Positions 42,929-50,215 of a stretch of DNA of 54,363 nucleotides are shown piece by piece. A program made the translations under genes and the position numbers. The notes below the pieces were generated by a model, which worked only from the letters and a program-made list of their open reading frames with translations, searched no databases and had not been told where the DNA came from. Source of the stretch: Bacillota bacterium. GTDB taxonomy: Bacteria; Bacillota; Clostridia; Oscillospirales; Acutalibacteraceae. Location: assembly GCA_023417635.1 (NCBI GenBank), contig JAEZFF010000095.1, forward strand, positions 1 to 54,363, written 5' to 3'. How positions within the stretch are numbered: the first letter of the stretch is position 1; every line of letters begins with the position of its first letter.

Positions 42929-43919
42929 TGTTTTGGGCATTGACACCAGCAACTACACAACATCGGCGGCACTGTACTGCGGAGGAGAAATATACCAAAG
43001 CAAGCGGCTCTTACCCGTTAAGCAGGGTGAAATGGGGCTGCGCCAGAGCGATGCAGTTTTTCACCATGTGCAGCAGCTCCCTGAAGTGATGAAAGCCCTT
43101 CCGTTTGGCAAGGCAAAAATAATGGCAGTGGGTGTTTCTAATCGTCCCAGAAGCATGGAAGGTTCTTATATGCCGTGCTTTCTAGCCGGCGTTTCTGCCG
43201 CGTCTGCTGTTTCCCTTACACTTGGTGTGCCTCTTTATACGTTTTCACACCAGCAGGGTCATATTGCGGCTGCTTTGTATTCAGCGGGGCAGCTGAAGCT
43301 GCTTCGCCAGCGGTTCCTTGCTTTTCATGTTTCGGGAGGAACTACGGAAGCTGTATTCTGTGAACCGGACTGCGCAGAAATCTTTACGACAAAAATTGTT
43401 GCCGGTTCGCTTGACCTGAAGGCCGGTCAGGCAGTAGACCGCGTTGGCGTCATGCTTGGCCTGCATTTCCCGGCAGGCCTGGAACTTGAAAAACTTGCAC
43501 TGCGTTCGCAGAAACAGTTTCGCATCCATCCCAGCATGAAGGGATGCGACTGTTCTCTTTCCGGTATCCAGAATCAGTGTTTTGCAATGATACAGAAAGG
43601 CGAGCCGAAAGAAGAGATCGCAGCGTTCTGCCTACAGTCTGTTTTGGCTGCGCTTGATGAAATGGCAGCTGCTCTTCTGAAAAAATACGGAAACCTTCCG
43701 TTGCTGTTTGCAGGCGGTGTTATGAGTAACTCGATTATTCGGGAAGCACTTACGAAAAAGTACGGCGCTTTTTTTGCGGAGCCTGCTTTTTCCACTGACA
43801 ATGCTGCCGGAATTGCTGTGCTTACTGCTTTAAAGGAGGAAATGTGCTGTGACTCTGGAACCAGTTGTATTAACGGTAACACAGCTGAACACATACCTGA
43901 AAGCCCAGTTCGAGGGTGA
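42921..43919 (+). CDS. TsaD/Kae1-like ASKHA protein (M22 family paralog)
   Basis: 332 residues, related to TsaD but divergent. The opening VLGIDTSNYTTSAALY replaces the usual GIETSCDETS pattern. HQQGH keeps the HxxxH metal motif, while HVSGGTTEAVF and FAGGVMSNSIIREAL are the phosphate-binding parts. True TsaD normally partners with the TsaB and TsaE found elsewhere in the window; whether this is the only TsaD cannot be judged here. It overlaps nusB by 8 and xseA by 71 bases. A regulatory or accessory role is possible. Confidence 0.8.
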   Translation: MPDVLGIDTSNYTTSAALYCGGEIYQSKRLLPVKQGEMGLRQSDAVFHHVQQLPEVMKALPFGKAKIMAVGVSNRPRSMEGSYMPCFLAGVSAASAVSLTLGVPLYTFSHQQGHIAAALYSAGQLKLLRQRFLAFHVSGGTTEAVFCEPDCAEIFTTKIVAGSLDLKAGQAVDRVGVMLGLHFPAGLELEKLALRSQKQFRIHPSMKGCDCSLSGIQNQCFAMIQKGEPKEEIAAFCLQSVLAALDEMAAALLKKYGNLPLLFAGGVMSNSIIREALTKKYGAFFAEPAFSTDNAAGIAVLTALKEEMCCDSGTSCINGNTAEHIPESPVRG

Positions 43920-45075
43920 CGAGAATCTCTCACAGATTTTCATTACGGGCGAAATTTCAAACTTTACAGACAATTACCGCTCCGGCCATCTTTATTTTAC
44001 GTTGAAGGACGAACGGTGTTCTGTGCGTGCTGTCATGTTCGCGCGAAATGCCTCCCGGCTGCGCTTTCAGCTGGAAGATGGTATGAAAGTAATTGCGCGG
44101 GGCAGGGTAAGTATCTATGAGGTTACCGGTCAGTACCAGCTTTATGTAGAAGATCTTCAGCCGGATGGTCTTGGTGCATTGAACCTTGCTTTTGAGCAGC
44201 TGAAGGAAAAGCTGGAAAAAGAAGGGCTGTTTGCAGCAGAACGCAAAAAGTCCCTTCCGAAGATTCCCCAAAGAATTGGTGTTATTACTTCACCGACCGG
44301 TGCGGCAGTTCATGATATTTTCACCATACTGGAGCGTCGCTGGCCACTGGCGCAGGTGGTTTTCTGCCCCGTCCAGGTGCAGGGAAATACGGCAGCCCCA
44401 CAGATTGTAAACGCACTGCGTCTGATGAATCAAAAGCAATGTGCAGATATTATTATTGTCGGCCGAGGCGGCGGCTCGCTGGAAGATTTGTGGGCATTTA
44501 ATGAAGAATGTGTAGCACGGGCTGTTTCGGAGTCTTCAATTCCGGTCATTTCCGCTGTCGGCCACGAGACAGATTTTACAATCTGCGATTTTGCCGCCGA
44601 TTTGCGTGCGCCAACTCCATCTGCAGCAGCGGAGCTTGCTGTTCCTGATAAAGCCGAAATGCTGGCACAATTTTCGGCACAGAAAATGCGACTTAAAAAT
44701 GCCATTGAAGTAAAACTACAGCAGGTGAAAGAAGAATTCCTTCCCCTTGCCGAAAGCAGGGTGATGAAAAACCCGTTGGAATCCATTGAAATATGCCGCG
44801 AAAAGATTGACTGTTTGGCGGCTTCTGCGCAGAAATCGACTCTTGCAGCCGTAAACTGCAGCAAAGAAGCACTCGCTGCCTTAAGCGGAAAGCTGAACGC
44901 CCTAAGCCCGCTGGCAGTCCTTTCACGCGGATATGCAGCAGTTTTCCAGGAAAATGGAACATCTATTTTATCTTCCGCAGTTGCTGAAAAGGATGATAAG
45001 GTAGAGGTTCGCTTTTCGGATGGTTCTTTAGCCTGTACGGTAAATGAAAGGAAAGCAGGTACCGGAAATGAATAA
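43849..45075 (+). CDS. xseA: Exodeoxyribonuclease VII large subunit
   Basis: Catalytic subunit of ExoVII, a metal-independent single-strand exonuclease. It has 408 residues. The N-terminal OB fold (LNTYLKAQFEGDENLSQIFI, FTLKDE) is followed by the catalytic domain with GVITSPTGAAVHDI, IIVGRGGGSLEDLWAFNEE, and SAVGHETDFTICDFAADLRA. The C-terminal SPLAVLSRGYAAV is conserved. GTG start, with GGAGG nine bases upstream. It overlaps the preceding gene by 71 bases and xseB by eight. Confidence 0.96.
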   Translation: MTLEPVVLTVTQLNTYLKAQFEGDENLSQIFITGEISNFTDNYRSGHLYFTLKDERCSVRAVMFARNASRLRFQLEDGMKVIARGRVSIYEVTGQYQLYVEDLQPDGLGALNLAFEQLKEKLEKEGLFAAERKKSLPKIPQRIGVITSPTGAAVHDIFTILERRWPLAQVVFCPVQVQGNTAAPQIVNALRLMNQKQCADIIIVGRGGGSLEDLWAFNEECVARAVSESSIPVISAVGHETDFTICDFAADLRAPTPSAAAELAVPDKAEMLAQFSAQKMRLKNAIEVKLQQVKEEFLPLAESRVMKNPLESIEICREKIDCLAASAQKSTLAAVNCSKEALAALSGKLNALSPLAVLSRGYAAVFQENGTSILSSAVAEKDDKVEVRFSDGSLACTVNERKAGTGNE

Positions 45076-45280
45076 GAAAATGACGTTTGAAGCTGCTACG
45101 GACCAGCTTAGCAAAATTGTTGAGCAGTTGGAAAGCGGAGAAAAACCGCTTGATGAGTCATTAAAACTTTTTGAAGAAGGTTCGGCTCTTGTTTCTTTCT
45201 GCTATGAGAAACTTTCGTCAGCTGAGCAGAAAATAAAGACTCTTACAGAGCAGGATGGAGCATCGAATGGGAAAGATTGA
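45068..45280 (+). CDS. xseB: Exodeoxyribonuclease VII small subunit
   Basis: 70-residue helical subunit of ExoVII. MTFEAATDQLSKIVEQLESG and LDESLKLFEEGSALVSFC are the classic pattern. I chose the ATG at 45068, which overlaps the end of xseA by eight bases and is likely translated by coupling. It overlaps the ispA start by 14 bases. Confidence 0.95.
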   Translation: MNKKMTFEAATDQLSKIVEQLESGEKPLDESLKLFEEGSALVSFCYEKLSSAEQKIKTLTEQDGASNGKD

Positions 45281-46157
45281 GCGCAGCAGCTACATTTCCA
45301 CAGTGGAAGACGCTTTGGAGCGCTATGTGCCGGAAGTAGCTTCTCTTTTGCAGGCGGATTTGTTCCGAGCCATGCGCTATAGCCTTCTTGCAGGTGGCAA
45401 ACGAATACGGCCAGCACTTGTACTGGAATTCTGCGGCCTTTGCGGAGGTGACCAGGAAGCTGCTCTTCCTTTTGCCTGTGCGATTGAAATGATACACACA
45501 TATTCATTGATTCACGATGATCTTCCCTGCATGGACAATGATGGAATGCGGCGCGGCAAGCCCTCCAACCATGTCGTGTTTGGGGAAGCCCAAGCGCTGC
45601 TTGCCGGTGATTCGCTTCTTACGATGGCGTTTGAAACTATGCTTTCCCCAGAAAGTGTAAAGGCGGCCGGTGCGGAACGAGCATCCGCGGCGGCCGGGGT
45701 GTTGGCCCGCGCGGCAGGCGCTTACGGTATGGCAGGCGGGCAGGCGATTGACCTGATGAGCGAAGGCCAGCGGATTCCAATGGAAACGCTGCAGAAGATG
45801 GATGAATGCAAAACAGGCGCACTGATTCGTGCGGCGGCAAAAATGGGTTGCGTTCTTGCAGGCGCAAAAGAACAGTATCTTCACGCCGCAGACGAATATG
45901 CGGCGGCTGTAGGCTTTGCATTTCAGATTGTAGATGACATCCTGGATGTGGAAGGGAGTGCCGAAGCGCTGGGCAAGCCAATCGGAAGCGACACAGAAAA
46001 TGAAAAGAGCACCTACGTTTCTCTTCTTGGCCTTGAAAATGCAAAGCGTGCCGTCGAAAGCCTCACAAAAACGGCGGAAGACGCGTTAAGTACATTTGAT
46101 GGCGACACTTCATACTTGAATGACCTTGCCCGGAAACTGGCAGAAAGAAATCACTGA
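45267..46157 (+). CDS. ispA: Farnesyl/geranyl diphosphate synthase
   Basis: Short-chain prenyltransferase elongating DMAPP with IPP. It has 296 residues. The first Asp-rich motif is DDLPCMDNDGMRRGKPSNH, the second is FQIVDDILDVEGSAE, and GGKRIRPALVLE binds IPP. I chose the ATG at 45267 after GGAG; an ATG 12 bases earlier lacks a site. The xseA-xseB-ispA order is common in Firmicutes, where dxs often follows; dxs is absent here and the L21 operon follows instead. Confidence 0.93.
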   Translation: MGKIERSSYISTVEDALERYVPEVASLLQADLFRAMRYSLLAGGKRIRPALVLEFCGLCGGDQEAALPFACAIEMIHTYSLIHDDLPCMDNDGMRRGKPSNHVVFGEAQALLAGDSLLTMAFETMLSPESVKAAGAERASAAAGVLARAAGAYGMAGGQAIDLMSEGQRIPMETLQKMDECKTGALIRAAAKMGCVLAGAKEQYLHAADEYAAAVGFAFQIVDDILDVEGSAEALGKPIGSDTENEKSTYVSLLGLENAKRAVESLTKTAEDALSTFDGDTSYLNDLARKLAERNH

Positions 46158-46175
46158 TCTGCCCAAATCTTTCGG

Positions 46176-46204
46176 TTGACAAGTTTTACAGAATATGATA
46201 TGCT
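46176..46204 (+). promoter_or_regulatory. Promoter of the rplU-prp-rpmA operon
   Basis: Perfect TTGACA (46176-46181), 17-base spacer, TATGCT (46199-46204). It lies 19 bases after ispA. Confidence 0.8.
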
Positions 46205-46288
46205 ATTTAAGCCGCTTATTGCGGGCTTAAGAGGCATATTATGCTCGCCCGGCAATAGCGAGATTAAGAAAAGGCAGGGCCTTTATTC
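46205..46288 (+). ncRNA. L21 leader RNA element
   Basis: Structured leader of the L21 operon, as known in Firmicutes (ribosomal protein L21 leader family). Two hairpins are visible: GCCGC-TTATT-GCGGGC (about 46211-46226) and CTCGC...GCGAG (about 46244-46262), followed by an A/G-rich stretch and AGGCAGGG before the ATG. It probably binds L21 for feedback control; the sequence supports position and folding only. Confidence 0.75.
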
Positions 46289-46597
46289 ATGTTTGCAGTA
46301 ATTGAAACAGGCGGCAAGCAGTACAAAGTGCAGAAAGATGATGTTATCTTTGTTGAAAAGCTTGCGGCAGAAAAAGACTCCACAGTTGAGTTCAAAGTTC
46401 TTGCTCTGAACAGCGACGATGGAATGAAACTTGGTACCCCATATGTTGAGGGCGCTAAGGTAACAGGCAGAGTCCTTAAAAACGGTAAATCTCCGAAGAT
46501 TACTATTTTTACCTACAAATCCAAGAAGAATGAAAAACGTAAAATGGGTCACAGGCAGCCTTATACGCAGGTTCAGATTGAAGCGATTGACGCCTGA
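46289..46597 (+). CDS. rplU: 50S ribosomal protein L21
   Basis: 102-residue 23S rRNA-binding protein. MFAVIETGGKQYKVQKDDVI and the C-terminal KKNEKRKMGHRQPYTQVQIE are diagnostic. It begins the rplU-prp-rpmA operon that follows the L21 leader. Confidence 0.98.
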   Translation: MFAVIETGGKQYKVQKDDVIFVEKLAAEKDSTVEFKVLALNSDDGMKLGTPYVEGAKVTGRVLKNGKSPKITIFTYKSKKNEKRKMGHRQPYTQVQIEAIDA

Positions 46598-46606
46598 CGA
46601 CATACC

Positions 46607-46924
46607 ATGATACAAACGGATTTTTTTCTGAAGCACGGAAGTCTGCTTGGCTTTCAGGTAAGCGGGCATTCTGATTTGGCGGAAGCAGGGACAGATATCC
46701 TTTGTGCGGCAGTTTCTTCGGCAGCGTATATGGCTGTGAACACCGTTACAGAGGTTCTTCATATAGAGGCTGAAGTTCATGCGGAAGACGGATTCATGTT
46801 TTTGAAAATTCCAGAGTCCAGCGTTGCTTCCTGTGCGGCAATACTGAAAGGTTTTCGTCTGCATATGGCGGCATTGCAGGAACAGTATCCTAAAAACATC
46901 CATTTAATTGACACGGAGGTGTAA
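46607..46924 (+). CDS. prp: Ribosomal-processing cysteine protease Prp
   Basis: 105-residue protease (YsxB family) that removes the N-terminal extension of L27 in Firmicutes. The catalytic His is in FQVSGHSDLAEAGTD and the Cys in DILCAAVSSAAYM. It lies between rplU and rpmA, as is standard, and its predicted target sequence is present in the next gene. Confidence 0.96.
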   Translation: MIQTDFFLKHGSLLGFQVSGHSDLAEAGTDILCAAVSSAAYMAVNTVTEVLHIEAEVHAEDGFMFLKIPESSVASCAAILKGFRLHMAALQEQYPKNIHLIDTEV

Positions 46925-46927
46925 ATT

Positions 46928-47212
46928 ATGCTGAAAATTAATATTCAGCTTTTTGCTCATAAAAAAGGAATGGGTTCTACTAAGAACGGCCGTGATTCCG
47001 AATCCAAGCGCCTTGGCGTAAAGCGCTCGGATGGTCAGTTCGTTCTGGCTGGAAATATTCTGGTCAAACAGCGTGGCACTCATTTTCACCCGGGTGAAGG
47101 CGTAGGAAGAGGCTCCGACGATTCTCTGTTTGCGTTAATCGACGGTACAGTGAAGTTTGAGCATCTTGGAAAAGACCGTAAAAAGGTCAGCGTTTACGCC
47201 GAGCAGGAATAA
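46928..47212 (+). CDS. rpmA: 50S ribosomal protein L27 (with cleavable leader)
   Basis: 94 residues. The first nine (MLKINIQLF) are the Firmicute-type leader, cut by Prp before AHKKGMGSTKNGRDSESKRLG. The mature N-terminus reaches the peptidyl-transferase centre. GGAGG lies before the ATG and prp ends three bases earlier. The core (ILVKQRGTHFHPGEGVGRG) is typical. Confidence 0.98.
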   Translation: MLKINIQLFAHKKGMGSTKNGRDSESKRLGVKRSDGQFVLAGNILVKQRGTHFHPGEGVGRGSDDSLFALIDGTVKFEHLGKDRKKVSVYAEQE

Positions 47213-47230
47213 GCGGCGAAAAACAATTAG

Positions 47231-47263
47231 AAAATCCCGGGTGTTTTCGCCCGGGATTTTTTT
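47231..47263 (+). terminator. Terminator after rpmA
   Basis: AAAATCCCGGG / CCCGGGATTTT stem (47231-47241 with 47250-47260), eight-base loop, then T-run to 47263. Confidence 0.93.
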
Positions 47264-47315
47264 CATGTTTTGGCACAAAATAAATTTATAAAAAACTGCG
47301 GTAAGAAGGGTTAGC

Positions 47316-48587
47316 ATGTTTATTGACAGTGCAAAAATAAAGGTTTGCGCAGGGAATGGCGGCGACGGAGCCGTCGCGTTTCACCGCGAAAAATATATTG
47401 CATCCGGCGGGCCGGATGGCGGCGACGGCGGCCGCGGTGGAAACGTTGTTTTTGAGGTGGATGCAAGCCTTTCCACCCTTTCTGATTTCCGATATAGGCG
47501 TAAATTTGTGGCGCAATCAGGTGAAAATGGACGCGGCAAACGCTGCAGTGGGAAAGGCGGCTCCGACCTCGTTATCCGGGTGCCGCGTGGCACGCTGCTG
47601 AAAGATGCTGAAACCGGGCGTTTGATTGCAGATCTTTCTGCAGATGAACCGCAGATTATAGCCAAAGGCGGCCGTGGCGGATGGGGCAATGCACGTTTTG
47701 CAACTGCTACCCGGCAGGCTCCCCGCTTTGCAAAAGCAGGTGCGCAAGGTGAGCAACTGGACCTGCAGTTGGAACTGAAACTGCTGGCAGATGTTGGCCT
47801 TGTCGGGTACCCAAATGTAGGAAAATCCACTTTAGTTTCCGTTGTAAGCGAAGCCAAACCGGAAATTGCCGATTATCATTTTACAACGGTTACTCCGGTC
47901 CTTGGTGTTGTGCGCCTTGCACCGAATCGCTCATTTGTAATAGCGGATATTCCGGGGCTGATTGAAGGTGCCAATGAAGGGGCAGGCCTTGGCCATCAGT
48001 TTTTGCGCCATGTAGAGCGGTGCAGGCTGCTTGTCCATATAGTTGATGTCTCCGGAAGTGAAGGGCGTGACCCCAAAGAAGATTTTAAGGTTATTAATTC
48101 CGAGCTGAAAAAGTTCAATCCCGAACTTGCTGCGCGCCCTATGCTGGTAGCCGGCAACAAGTGTGACCTGGCTTCGGAAGAACAAATTGCGGATTTCAAA
48201 AAATTTGTTGAAGACCAAGGCTATGAATTCTTTCCGATTATGGCGGCAATCCGCTATCAGGTAGATCCGTTGATGAACCGTGTGAGTGAGCTGCTGAGTA
48301 AACTTCCGCCGGTGAAGGTATATACACCGGAACCTGCTACCGCACAGTCGGCAGATCCAGCTGAAGGCAACGAGGTAACCATTCAAAAAGAAAACGGTGT
48401 TTATACGGTAGAGGGCCAATGGCTCTGCCAGACGATGCGTTCGATTAATTTCAGCGATGAAGATTCTCTGCGCTATTTTGAAAATGTGCTTGAAAAAACC
48501 GGCGTTATTAAAAAACTGCGCCAGGCGGGTATTTCGGAAGGAAATACCGTAAGCATTTATGGGCTTGAATTTAATTATATGGAATAG
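47316..48587 (+). CDS. obg: GTPase Obg
   Basis: Essential ribosome-assembly GTPase. It has 423 residues. The Gly-rich Obg fold (about 1-158, GNGGDGAVAFHREKYIASGG, GGRGGWGNARF) precedes the G domain with G1 GYPNVGKST, G3 DIPGLIEGA and G4 NKCD. The C-terminal OCT domain (about 340-423) is present. The protein is of normal length. It is separated from rpmA by a terminator, and no clear promoter was seen in the 50 bases between. Confidence 0.97.
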   Translation: MFIDSAKIKVCAGNGGDGAVAFHREKYIASGGPDGGDGGRGGNVVFEVDASLSTLSDFRYRRKFVAQSGENGRGKRCSGKGGSDLVIRVPRGTLLKDAETGRLIADLSADEPQIIAKGGRGGWGNARFATATRQAPRFAKAGAQGEQLDLQLELKLLADVGLVGYPNVGKSTLVSVVSEAKPEIADYHFTTVTPVLGVVRLAPNRSFVIADIPGLIEGANEGAGLGHQFLRHVERCRLLVHIVDVSGSEGRDPKEDFKVINSELKKFNPELAARPMLVAGNKCDLASEEQIADFKKFVEDQGYEFFPIMAAIRYQVDPLMNRVSELLSKLPPVKVYTPEPATAQSADPAEGNEVTIQKENGVYTVEGQWLCQTMRSINFSDEDSLRYFENVLEKTGVIKKLRQAGISEGNTVSIYGLEFNYME

Positions 48588-48600
48588 GGGGGGCGGGACC

Positions 48601-48990
48601 GTGGAACGATTTTTACCGGACGACTGTGATCCACGCCAACTCAGTCCTCTGACTTTGGCATTTATCGGAGATGCCGTTTATGAAATATTTGCCCGGGAAC
48701 GTCTTGTCTGCAAAGGCAGCCGCCCAGTTTCGGAGCTGCACCGGCTTTCCGTGCAGGATGTCTGCTGCAAAGCTCAGTCGGCCGCTGCAAAAAAAATAGA
48801 ACCGTTTCTTTCAGAAGAGGAGAATGCTATTTTTCGACGAGGCAAAAATGCTCATCCAGGGCATGTGCCTAAAAATGCAGAACAATCGGATTACCACGCT
48901 GCCACAGGGATAGAAGCTCTTTTTGGGTATCTGTACCTATGCGGCCGCATGGAAAGAATGCGTGAGTTGTTTGAGATTATAAAAGGATGA
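48601..48990 (+). CDS. mrnC: Mini-ribonuclease III
   Basis: 129-residue RNase III-like enzyme without the dsRNA-binding domain; in Bacillus it matures 23S rRNA. The catalytic pattern LTLAFIGDAVYEIFAR and the later NAEQSDYHAATGIEALFGYL with acidic residues are seen. GTG start, with GGGGGGG seven bases upstream. It follows obg by 13 bases and precedes a YitT gene by 7. Confidence 0.94.
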   Translation: MERFLPDDCDPRQLSPLTLAFIGDAVYEIFARERLVCKGSRPVSELHRLSVQDVCCKAQSAAAKKIEPFLSEEENAIFRRGKNAHPGHVPKNAEQSDYHAATGIEALFGYLYLCGRMERMRELFEIIKG

Positions 48991-48997
48991 TGCTGCC

Positions 48998-49945
48998 ATG
49001 CCGCTGATTCATACTGTAAAAAGCAAAGCGTTAGACGTTGCAAAAGATTTTGCTGCTTATATTGTCGGGAGCGCCCTCCTCGCAATATCGATTGATATGT
49101 TTACTGCGCCAAACCATATTGCTCCGGGAGGGCTTTCTGGCATCTGCACCATGATAAATTATCTGACGAAGCTGCCAATTGGTGTTATGACACTCCTGCT
49201 AAACATACCTGTTTTTATTTGGGCTTTTGTAGAAATTGATTTTTCCAGTGTTGTGAAAAGTTTTGTTGCAATGATTATTTCATCCGTTGCGATTGATGTA
49301 TTTTCATGGTTTGTGGTGCCATACAACGGAAGCGTTATGCTGGCCTGCATTTTTGGAGGCGTACTGCAGGGCATAGCATTGGCACTTATTTTTATGCGAA
49401 GCGCAACAACGGGTGGAACTGATCTTATTGCTCAGCTGCTCGGCCGCCATGTTCGGTTTCTTCCAATCGGGAAGTTAATGCTCTGTGTAGATGGCCTTGT
49501 GGTAATTGCTTCTGCTGTCGTTTATCACAGCATCGAAAATGCTATGTATGCAATTATAGCTATTTTTGTATGTTCCAAGCTGATTGATGTTATTCTGTAC
49601 GGCACAGATATAGGAACAGGCAAAGTGCTGTTTATTATTTCTTCTAAAAGCCATGAAATTGCAGATGAGATTCTAAGTGACGTTGACCGGGGAGTTACAA
49701 TTCTGGATTCCCGCGGCGCTTATTCCGGCAAAGAGGGAGAGGTGCTTCTCTGTGCAGTCCGCCGTTTCGAGGTGGCTCAGGTGAAGGATATTGTCCATAC
49801 AATCGACCATAACGCATTTCTGATTGTGGGAGAAGCAGGTGAAATCACCGGGGAAGGCTTTCGCCCGGCAAAAGTTGATCCTCGCCGCGCAAAACGTTTG
49901 AAGGCTAAACTAAAACGGCGGAAAGAACATGAAAAAGAGGAATAA
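48998..49945 (+). CDS. YitT family membrane protein
   Basis: 315 residues. About five to six membrane helices occupy 15-205. A C-terminal soluble DUF2179 domain (about 208-290, GKVLFIISSKSHEIADEIL, RGVTILDSRGAYSGKE) follows, and the tail is highly basic. NHIAPGGLSGICTMINYL and SATTGGTDLIAQLLGR are family motifs. Function is unestablished. It lies in the obg-mrnC transcription unit. Confidence 0.9.
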   Translation: MPLIHTVKSKALDVAKDFAAYIVGSALLAISIDMFTAPNHIAPGGLSGICTMINYLTKLPIGVMTLLLNIPVFIWAFVEIDFSSVVKSFVAMIISSVAIDVFSWFVVPYNGSVMLACIFGGVLQGIALALIFMRSATTGGTDLIAQLLGRHVRFLPIGKLMLCVDGLVVIASAVVYHSIENAMYAIIAIFVCSKLIDVILYGTDIGTGKVLFIISSKSHEIADEILSDVDRGVTILDSRGAYSGKEGEVLLCAVRRFEVAQVKDIVHTIDHNAFLIVGEAGEITGEGFRPAKVDPRRAKRLKAKLKRRKEHEKEE

Positions 49946-49949
49946 AAAT

Positions 49950-49981
49950 ACGGCTCTATGCAAAAAAGCACAGAGCCGTTT
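49950..49981. terminator. Bidirectional terminator
   Basis: 12-bp stem with one mismatch (49950-49961 with 49968-49979) around an A6 loop, with T-rich flanks on both strands. It ends the YitT gene and the small minus-strand gene. Confidence 0.8.
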
Positions 49982-49994
49982 GCTGTAAAAGAGA

Positions 49995-50144
49995 TTAATC
50001 TTTACAGTCTTTGCAGTCGCTGTAATCGTTAGACTCTTTGTTGCTGCCATTGCAATTCTTTGCGGAATTCCCCTGATTCTTTTTTGCTTGGCTTGACTGG
50101 CTTGAAGAACTGCCTTTCCTGTTTTTTTGAGATTTATTTTCCAA
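49995..50144 (-). CDS. Small hydrophilic protein with Cys tail
   Basis: 49-residue protein starting at a TTG, eight bases after AAGGGGG; a GTG nine bases upstream overlaps that site. It begins MENKSQKNRKGSSSSQSSQ, is rich in Ser, Lys, Asn and Gln, and ends YSDCKDCKD with paired cysteines. It has no hydrophobic segment and is probably disordered. The strong ribosome site and the terminator past its stop support expression. I do not recognise it. The composition recalls small spore-associated proteins, which is inference only. A TATAAT (50190-50195, minus) may be its -10. Confidence 0.65.
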   Translation of the reverse strand: MENKSQKNRKGSSSSQSSQAKKNQGNSAKNCNGSNKESNDYSDCKDCKD

Positions 50145-50215
50145 GGTGTTCACCCCCTTTGTGAAATATTCTTTGTTGTGAAAGTAAAGATTATACAAAT
50201 AATTTGGAGTTGATG

